Below, piece after piece: positions 12,295 to 16,790 of a DNA stretch of 16,790 bases; within the stretch, counting starts at the first letter, position 1, and each line of letters begins with the position of its first letter. Position numbers and translations under genes: made by a program. The stretch lies in the NCBI GenBank assembly GCA_900551465.1, contig URWL01000003.1, positions 1 through 16,790 of the forward strand, in the 5' to 3' direction. The notes below the pieces were generated by a model. It searched no databases. It was not told the origin of the DNA and saw nothing but the letters and a program-made list of their open reading frames with translations. The DNA comes from an uncultured Blautia sp. GTDB lineage: Bacteria; Bacillota; Clostridia; Lachnospirales; Lachnospiraceae.

Positions 12295-14258
12295 TGAGAA
12301 AAACAGTAAAAAAGAAAGCCCACCCGATGAGGGCATCTCCGGTGAAAAAGGCGGGCTTGCAAAAGACGTTTCTGCCGCCAGACAGTATTCCTAGAAAGAT
12401 AGCGGCGGACGTAAAGCAGTTCTTCCAGGATAAACTTTCCGCTCTGCAGCGCACAGACAAGAAAAAGCTGCTTCTCCTGAACTTTCCATATGTCTTATTT
12501 GCCTATTTTTTCAATAAGATATGCTGGCTATATCGGGTAAGCGTGGGGGAAAGCGCCTGGGACAAGTTTATAGCAACTCTGAATTACTTTGAGCGGGCCT
12601 TTGAAAGCCCCCTGCCCAGTTTCCATTACCAGGATTTGTGCTATGGTATTTTGGGAGGTGTTGCGGTCAGGCTGATCGTTTATTACCGGGCAAAAAATGC
12701 AAAGAAATACCGGCAGGGTGTGGAGTATGGCTCCGCCAGATGGGGAACAGAAAAAGATATACAGCCTTACGTTGATCCGGTGTTTGAAAACAATATTCTG
12801 CTGACAGAAACGGAACGGCTTATGATGTCCGGCAGACCAAAGGAGCCGAAGTATGCCAGAAATAAAAATATTCTGGTGATCGGTGGTTCCGGTTCCGGCA
12901 AGACCCGGTTTTTTGTTAAACCGAATATTATGCAGATGCATTCCAGCTATGTGGTCACTGATCCGAAAGGTACGGTACTCATTGAGGTTGGGAAACTGCT
13001 GGCAAAAGGGCCGCCGGTCACAGATGAGAACGGAAAATTAGTGCGGGATAAAAAGGGAAAGGTGGTCCATGAACCTTATAAAATCAAGGTATTAAACACC
13101 ATCAATTTCAAAAAATCCATGCACTATAACCCTTTTGTGTATATCCGCAGCGAGAAAGATATTCTCAAGCTGGTGACCACCATCATCGCAAATACCAAAG
13201 GGGAAGGCCAGCAGTCCGGAGAAGATTTCTGGGTGAAAGCTGAAAAGCTGTATTATTGTGCGCTGATCGGCTACATCTGGTATGAAGGAAGGGAGGAAGA
13301 AAAGAACTTTAACACGCTTCTGGCTTTGATCAACGCATCAGAGGCCAGGGAAGATGATGAAAATTTTAAGAACCCGGTGGACTTGATGTTTGAGGAATTG
13401 GAAGAAAAGAATCCGGAGCATTTTGCAGTCAGACAGTACAAAAAATATAAACTGGCTGCCGGAAAGACAGCAAAATCCATCCTTATTTCCTGTGGTGCCA
13501 GATTAGCACCATTTGATATTAAGGAGCTGCGGGAGCTTATGAGTTATGACGAATTGGAGCTGGATTTACTGGGAGACCGCAAGACAGCTTTGTTTGTCAT
13601 CATCTCCGATACGGATGATACGTTCAACTTTATCGTATCAATCATGTACACCCAGCTATTTAACTTGCTGTGTGACCGTGCGGATGATGTGTATGACGGA
13701 AGGCTGCCGATCCATGTTCGCTGTTTACTCGATGAGTTTGCGAACATTGGCCAGATTCCCAAATTTGAAAAACTCATCGCCACTATCCGGAGCAGGGAGA
13801 TCTCTGCCTCGATCATTCTGCAGTCTAAGAGCCAGTTAAAGGCCATTTATAAAGATAACGCCGACACCATTGAGGGGAACTGTGATTCCACTCTTTTTTT
13901 AGGTGGAAAAGAAAAGACCACCTTAAAAGAAATGGCGGAAATTTTAGGAAAGGAGACCATAGACCTTTACAATACCTCGGATACCAGAGGTTCCCAGCGT
14001 TCTTACGGACTGAACTACCAGAAAACAGGAAAGGAGCTGATGAGCCAGGATGAGATTGCGGTCATGGATGGCGGGAAATGCATTATGCAGCTTCGTGGTG
14101 TCAGACCATTTTTTTCGGATAAGTTTGACATCTGCAAGCACAAGAACTATAAGTACCTGTCAGACTATGATAAAAAGAATCGTTTTGATATTGAAAAATA
14201 TCTGAATACGGAGCTTGTATTAAAACCGGAAGATCCGGTGGAAGTTTATGAAATGTAA
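12291..14258 (+). CDS. virD4: VirD4/TraG-type conjugative coupling ATPase
   Basis: The 655-aa type IV coupling protein links the relaxase-bound DNA to the secretion channel at the membrane. It has a basic N-terminus, two membrane segments (about residues 59-82 and 115-133) and the ATPase domain. Walker A is GGSGSGKT at residues 198-205. YGSARWGTEKDI (about 146-157) and VVTDPKG (about 217-223) are typical of TraG/VirD4. Walker B is CLLDEFANIGQIPKFEKLIA near residues 478-497, followed by SKSQLKAIYKDNADTIEGNC. The C-terminus contains the substrate-facing region ending EDPVEVYEM. Length is normal for Tn1549-like elements. ATG 12291 overlaps the pcfB stop; ATG 12294 is equally possible. The gene leads the transfer module with pcfB. 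Confidence 0.96.
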   Translation: MMRKTVKKKAHPMRASPVKKAGLQKTFLPPDSIPRKIAADVKQFFQDKLSALQRTDKKKLLLLNFPYVLFAYFFNKICWLYRVSVGESAWDKFIATLNYFERAFESPLPSFHYQDLCYGILGGVAVRLIVYYRAKNAKKYRQGVEYGSARWGTEKDIQPYVDPVFENNILLTETERLMMSGRPKEPKYARNKNILVIGGSGSGKTRFFVKPNIMQMHSSYVVTDPKGTVLIEVGKLLAKGPPVTDENGKLVRDKKGKVVHEPYKIKVLNTINFKKSMHYNPFVYIRSEKDILKLVTTIIANTKGEGQQSGEDFWVKAEKLYYCALIGYIWYEGREEEKNFNTLLALINASEAREDDENFKNPVDLMFEELEEKNPEHFAVRQYKKYKLAAGKTAKSILISCGARLAPFDIKELRELMSYDELELDLLGDRKTALFVIISDTDDTFNFIVSIMYTQLFNLLCDRADDVYDGRLPIHVRCLLDEFANIGQIPKFEKLIATIRSREISASIILQSKSQLKAIYKDNADTIEGNCDSTLFLGGKEKTTLKEMAEILGKETIDLYNTSDTRGSQRSYGLNYQKTGKELMSQDEIAVMDGGKCIMQLRGVRPFFSDKFDICKHKNYKYLSDYDKKNRFDIEKYLNTELVLKPEDPVEVYEM

Positions 14259-14272
14259 CTGGCAAACAGACA

Positions 14273-14292
14273 ACTTCCCGACAAGTTGTCGC
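14273..14292. repeat. Dispersed palindrome, copy 3 (right arm partly degenerate)
   Basis: AACTTC then CGACAA (14279-14284), G, TTGTCG (14286-14291). The outer CC of the left arm is kept while the right arm reads CA instead of GG. It lies 15-35 bp after the virD4 stop and before a 34-aa ORF. Confidence 0.75.
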
Positions 14293-14310
14293 AAAGTAAG
14301 GGAGAGAATC

Positions 14311-14415
14311 ATGGATAATTGGAAAGGATACAGCCGCTACCCCATCGTCGAAAATGAAAGCAGCGGCTGCGTCTGTGTCGGATTTTCCAAGAGGAAAATC
14401 CTTCTTTTATCCTAG
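14311..14415 (+). CDS. Short hypothetical ORF, 34 aa
   Basis: AAGGGAG (14298-14304) lies 6 nt before ATG 14311. The peptide MDNWKGYSRYPIVENESSGC continues VCVGFSKRKILLLS. It is not recognised. The SRYPIVEN phrase and cysteine pair (GCVCVG) look coding rather than random. A terminator-like inverted repeat lies inside its last codons. It may be a real small protein of the transfer operon or a leader ORF that attenuates transcription into maff2. Confidence 0.45.
   Translation: MDNWKGYSRYPIVENESSGCVCVGFSKRKILLLS
14380..14410 (+). terminator. Terminator-like hairpin between virD4 and maff2 (attenuator?)
   Basis: GGATTTTCC (14380-14388), loop AAGA, and GGAAAATCC (14393-14401) make a perfect 9-bp stem followed by TTCTTTTAT. 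The T run is interrupted by one C. It sits at the 3' end of the 34-aa ORF, so ribosomes on that ORF would disrupt it. It could limit readthrough into the channel genes. Confidence 0.5.
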
Positions 14416-14486
14416 CACAAAAGGCGGGATTTTCACAGCGTTTTTCTTCCCTTTCTCTGAAAAAGAAAGGATAAAGGTATACACAA

Positions 14487-14702
14487 ATGAGTTTTTTTAC
14501 AACAGCGATTACAACATTAAAAACATTGGTCTGCGCTATTGGAGCCGGACTTGCGGCCTGGGGTGTGATTAACCTTTTAGAAGGATATGGGAATGATAAC
14601 CCTGGCGCAAAATCACAAGGGATCAAGCAACTTATGGCCGGCGGCGGTATCGTGCTGATTGGAATGAATCTCATTCCGCAGCTTTCCACGCTGTTCTCAT
14701 AA
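14487..14702 (+). CDS. Maff2-family small membrane protein
   Basis: The 71-aa product matches the Maff2 family found beside virD4 and virB6 genes in clostridial conjugative elements. It has two membrane segments, about residues 8-28 (ITTLKTLVCAIGAGLAAWGV) and 49-66 (LMAGGGIVLIGMNLIPQL), joined by a short polar loop with GYGNDNPGAKSQGIKQ. This is a pilin-like or channel-core layout similar to small VirB2-type subunits, but that role is inferred. An AAAGG site (14473-14477) precedes the ATG by 9 nt, and an inverted repeat (CCTTTCT, 14450-14456, with AGAAAGG, 14464-14470) lies immediately before that ribosome site. The virB6-like gene begins 3 bp after the stop. Confidence 0.9.
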   Translation: MSFFTTAITTLKTLVCAIGAGLAAWGVINLLEGYGNDNPGAKSQGIKQLMAGGGIVLIGMNLIPQLSTLFS

Positions 14703-14705
14703 GCC

Positions 14706-15578
14706 ATGGGCAGTATCATTGATAAAATCACAGAGTTCATAAAGGAATTGCTGACCGGGTGGATTACTTCTAACCTGGACACCATGTTTACAGACGTAAA
14801 TGAAAAAGTAGGTACCATTGCCACAGAAGTAAGCAGGACACCCCAAAGTTGGAACAGTGGCATTTTTTCGATGATTAAGGAATTATCTGATAATGTCATT
14901 GTCCCCATTGCGGGGATGATCATCACGTTTGTACTGTGTTATGAGTTGATTTCCATGATCATGGAGAAAAACAACATGCACGACACAGACACGTTCATGT
15001 TCTTCAAATATATCTTTAAGATGTGGGTGGCCGTGTATCTGGTCACCCATACCTTTGATATTGCCATGGCGGTGTTTGATGTGGCAAACCATGTGGTCAC
15101 GGGAGCTGGAGGTATTATCAGCGGTTCGGCTTCGATAGATGTGGCAGATGCGCTAAAGACCATTCTGGAAAACGGAGTGGGGGATATGGGTATCGGGGAG
15201 CTTTTAGGGCTTGGTCTGGAGACGATGATCGTCAGCCTGTGCATGAAAATCATATCTGTCCTCATTACCGTCATTTTATATGGACGTATGATTGAAATTT
15301 ACCTTTATGTCTCTGTTTCACCGATTCCGTTTGCTACCTTTACCAACCGGGAATGGGGCAGTATCGGAAATAACTACGTGAAAGCGCTGCTGGCGTTAGG
15401 TTTCCAGGGATTCTTCATGATGGTCTGCGTGGCGATCTATGCGGTACTGGTCAATACCATTACTGTAGCGGAGAACATTCACACAGCCATCTGGTCTGTG
15501 GCGGCTTATACGGTAATTTTATGTTTTAGCTTGTTCAAGACAGGTTCATTATCAAAATCTATTTTTAATGCACATTAG
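14706..15578 (+). CDS. VirB6/TrbL-like polytopic conjugation protein
   Basis: The 290-aa protein is a channel component in the membrane. An amphipathic N-terminal region (IIDKITEFIKELLTGWITSN, then NEKVGTIATEVSRTPQSWNS) precedes about six membrane segments, for example around residues 62-82 (VIVPIAGMIITFVLCYELIS), 100-120, 175-200, 230-250 and 260-282. The phrases SRTPQSWNSGIFSMIK, MIEIYLYVSVSPIPFATFTN and YVKALLALGFQGFFMMVCVA are hallmarks of the TrbL-like protein of Tn1549-type elements. No ribosome site is visible in front of ATG 14706, which follows the maff2 stop by 3 bp. Translation is therefore probably coupled to maff2, fixing their ratio. Confidence 0.92.
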   Translation: MGSIIDKITEFIKELLTGWITSNLDTMFTDVNEKVGTIATEVSRTPQSWNSGIFSMIKELSDNVIVPIAGMIITFVLCYELISMIMEKNNMHDTDTFMFFKYIFKMWVAVYLVTHTFDIAMAVFDVANHVVTGAGGIISGSASIDVADALKTILENGVGDMGIGELLGLGLETMIVSLCMKIISVLITVILYGRMIEIYLYVSVSPIPFATFTNREWGSIGNNYVKALLALGFQGFFMMVCVAIYAVLVNTITVAENIHTAIWSVAAYTVILCFSLFKTGSLSKSIFNAH

Positions 15579-15613
15579 GAGGCGGATATGGAGCCGACGG
15601 AAAGGAGGCAGTA

Positions 15614-16042
15614 ATGGCATATGTACCAGTGCCGAAAGATTTGTCGAAGATCAAGACAAAGGTGGCACTTAATTTAACGAAAAGACAGTTGATCTGTTTT
15701 TCCCTTGCGGGAATCTGCGGAATACCGATTTATTTTTTAACAAAGACAGGCCTGGGAACGGATGTGGCGGCAACACTGATGGTCATCGTGATGCTGCCCT
15801 TTTTCTTTTTAGCCATGTATGAAAAAGATGGGTTTCCCGCAGAAAAACTTCTGTATCACATCATCCGGCAGAGATTTTTACGTCCCGGTATCCGGGTATA
15901 CCGTTCCACAGATCTGTATGAACGGGTGATGGAGCAGGACAGACTTGAGAAAGAAGGTGCAAAACTTGAAAAAAAGGCAAAAAAAGCCAGAGAAAAGAGG
16001 AATCCGTTCCGGTTCTTTAAAAAACCAGCCCGTAAAAAATAA
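15614..16042 (+). CDS. prgI: PrgI-family conjugation membrane protein
   Basis: This 142-aa protein is the small membrane partner of VirB4 in Gram-positive type IV secretion systems (VirB3-like). The start MAYVPVPKDLSKIKTKVALN and LTKRQLICFSLAGI are characteristic of PrgI. Two membrane segments follow, about residues 28-46 (ICFSLAGICGIPIYFLTKTG) and 52-70 (AATLMVIVMLPFFFLAMY). YEKDGFPAEKLLYHIIRQRF and a lysine/arginine-rich tail follow. AAAGGAGG lies about 6 nt before the ATG. The stop is immediately followed by the virB4 frame, which opens inside prgI, consistent with coupled production of the two partners. Confidence 0.93.
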   Translation: MAYVPVPKDLSKIKTKVALNLTKRQLICFSLAGICGIPIYFLTKTGLGTDVAATLMVIVMLPFFFLAMYEKDGFPAEKLLYHIIRQRFLRPGIRVYRSTDLYERVMEQDRLEKEGAKLEKKAKKAREKRNPFRFFKKPARKK

Positions 16043-16055
16043 AATCAGGCGGGAA

Positions 16056-16790
16056 GTGGGGGCAGGTCTCACCAGAGAAGAACGGAAGCGGTTAAAAGAA
16101 CTGCAGTCGTTAAAGGCGCAGCAGAAGAAAAAGAAAAAAGTGGATACGGCCCAGGACACGATCCCCTATAAGGAAATGTACCGGGATGGGATCTGCCGGA
16201 TGGAGGATAACCACTATTCTAAGACCATCCAATTTTATGATATTAACTATCAGCTTGCCCAGAATGAAGACAAGACAGCAATTTTTGAGAATTACTGTGA
16301 GTTCTTAAACTACTTTGACAGTTCGGTGCAATTTCAGATTTCCTTTTTGAATCAGCAGGTAAACTTTGAGGAGTATGCAAAGACGATTGATATTCCACCC
16401 CAGAATGACAGTTTTGATGACATCCGCAAAGAGTATGGGGATATGCTGAAAATGCAGCTTGCAAAGGGAAACAACGGGCTGGTGAAAACAAAATATATTA
16501 CGTTTACCATCAAGGCGGAGAACTTAAAAGCGGCAAAGGCAAGGCTTGAAAGGATTGAGGCTGGAATCTTAAATAACTTCAAAGTCCTTGGGGCTATGGC
16601 GAAACCCTTAAACGGTGTGCAGCGCTTAAAAATCTTCCATGACATTTTCAACATGGATACGAAGGAACCGTTCCGTTTCCGCTATGACATGGTGGCAAAG
16701 ACCGGGCTTGGGACGAAAGATTTCATTGCGCCTACGGGATTTGATTTCCGCAGTGACAACGCATTCCGGATGGGACAGACTTATGGCTGT
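16056..16790 (+). CDS. virB4: VirB4/TrbE-family conjugation ATPase (3' partial, start uncertain)
   Basis: VirB4 proteins energise type IV secretion from the inner face of the membrane. The visible 245 codons run to the window edge: LTREERKRLKELQSLKAQQK, IPYKEMYRDGICRMEDNHYS, KTIQFYDINYQLAQNEDKTA, EFLNYFDSSVQFQISFLNQQ, and later LIKIFH-like NGVQRLKIFHDIFNM. These match the N-terminal domain of VirB4 of Tn1549-like elements; the Walker motifs lie beyond the window. The frame is open from 15930. No ATG occurs before 16175, inside the conserved part, so the start is likely GTG 16056 (AGGCGGG at 16047-16053, unusually close) or an earlier TTG/GTG at 15945-15966. The coding assignment is firm, the start is not. 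Confidence 0.88.
   Translation, partial: MGAGLTREERKRLKELQSLKAQQKKKKKVDTAQDTIPYKEMYRDGICRMEDNHYSKTIQFYDINYQLAQNEDKTAIFENYCEFLNYFDSSVQFQISFLNQQVNFEEYAKTIDIPPQNDSFDDIRKEYGDMLKMQLAKGNNGLVKTKYITFTIKAENLKAAKARLERIEAGILNNFKVLGAMAKPLNGVQRLKIFHDIFNMDTKEPFRFRYDMVAKTGLGTKDFIAPTGFDFRSDNAFRMGQTYGC

Larger units (their letters stand above)
4601..16790 (+). mobile_element. Integrative and conjugative element, Tn1549-like family, left part (right end outside window)
   Basis: From just after tsf, gene content changes to partition (parA, parB), replication (RepA_N type) and type IV secretion genes in the order pcfB-virD4-maff2-virB6-prgI-virB4, which is the arrangement of Tn1549-like elements. All genes point the same way, many overlapping by 4-8 bp. 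No integrase, excisionase or relaxase is visible, so these must lie to the right or be missing. The left boundary is not fixed; the long inverted repeat at 4635-4698 is the best candidate for its vicinity. The element interrupts the usual tsf-pyrH neighbourhood. Identification as a conjugative element is firm, exact ends are not. Confidence 0.85.

Overview
The window joins a clostridial housekeeping region (about 1-4600) to the left part of an integrated conjugative element (about 4600 to the window end). Protein families and style (RsuA-like enzyme, rpsB-tsf pair, RepA_N replication gene, PcfB/VirD4/Maff2/PrgI/VirB4 transfer genes) fit Bacillota, class Clostridia, most likely a gut Lachnospiraceae. 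Genus cannot be resolved by reading alone. All supported genes are on the + strand.

Housekeeping part: a 5'-truncated ABC-2 type permease with a large C-terminal extracytoplasmic domain overlaps an RsuA/RluB-type rRNA pseudouridine synthase. An intrinsic terminator follows, and its loop carries the -35 box of a strong extended -10 promoter. That promoter drives a structured leader, then rpsB (S2) and tsf (EF-Ts). A long terminator-like hairpin closes the unit. pyrH, the usual next gene in Bacillota, is not seen; the conjugative element follows instead.

Element, maintenance module (4767-8304): a cluster of GAGTA/TACTC repeats and a possible promoter, a DUF6075-like gene, a small DUF3970-like gene, parA, parB, and a RepA_N/DUF6017-type replication initiator. 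Seven 23-bp tandem repeats lie inside the rep coding region and look like iterons. Element, middle (8301-11605): small membrane and hypothetical genes, an XRE regulator, and two unrecognised conserved-looking proteins. Then comes an A+T-rich cargo island with a HEPN-like protein and a broken remnant of a pyridoxamine-phosphate-oxidase-like gene, closed by a strong terminator. Element, transfer module (11690-16790): a short leader ORF with a hairpin, pcfB, virD4 coupling ATPase, a 34-aa ORF, maff2, a VirB6/TrbL-like channel protein, prgI and the start of virB4. This order is typical of Tn1549-like elements. Relaxase, cell-wall hydrolase, topoisomerase and integrase would lie beyond the right edge.

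The genes work as a self-maintaining and self-transferring element. ParA/ParB/Rep suggest replication and partition of the excised circle. VirD4/PcfB would deliver DNA to a VirB4/VirB6/PrgI channel. Three dispersed copies of one palindrome (around 9141, 11697 and 14277) sit in gaps between modules and share CCGAC/GTCGG half-sites with the rep iterons. Together with the leader ORF before pcfB, they are the least explained signals here.
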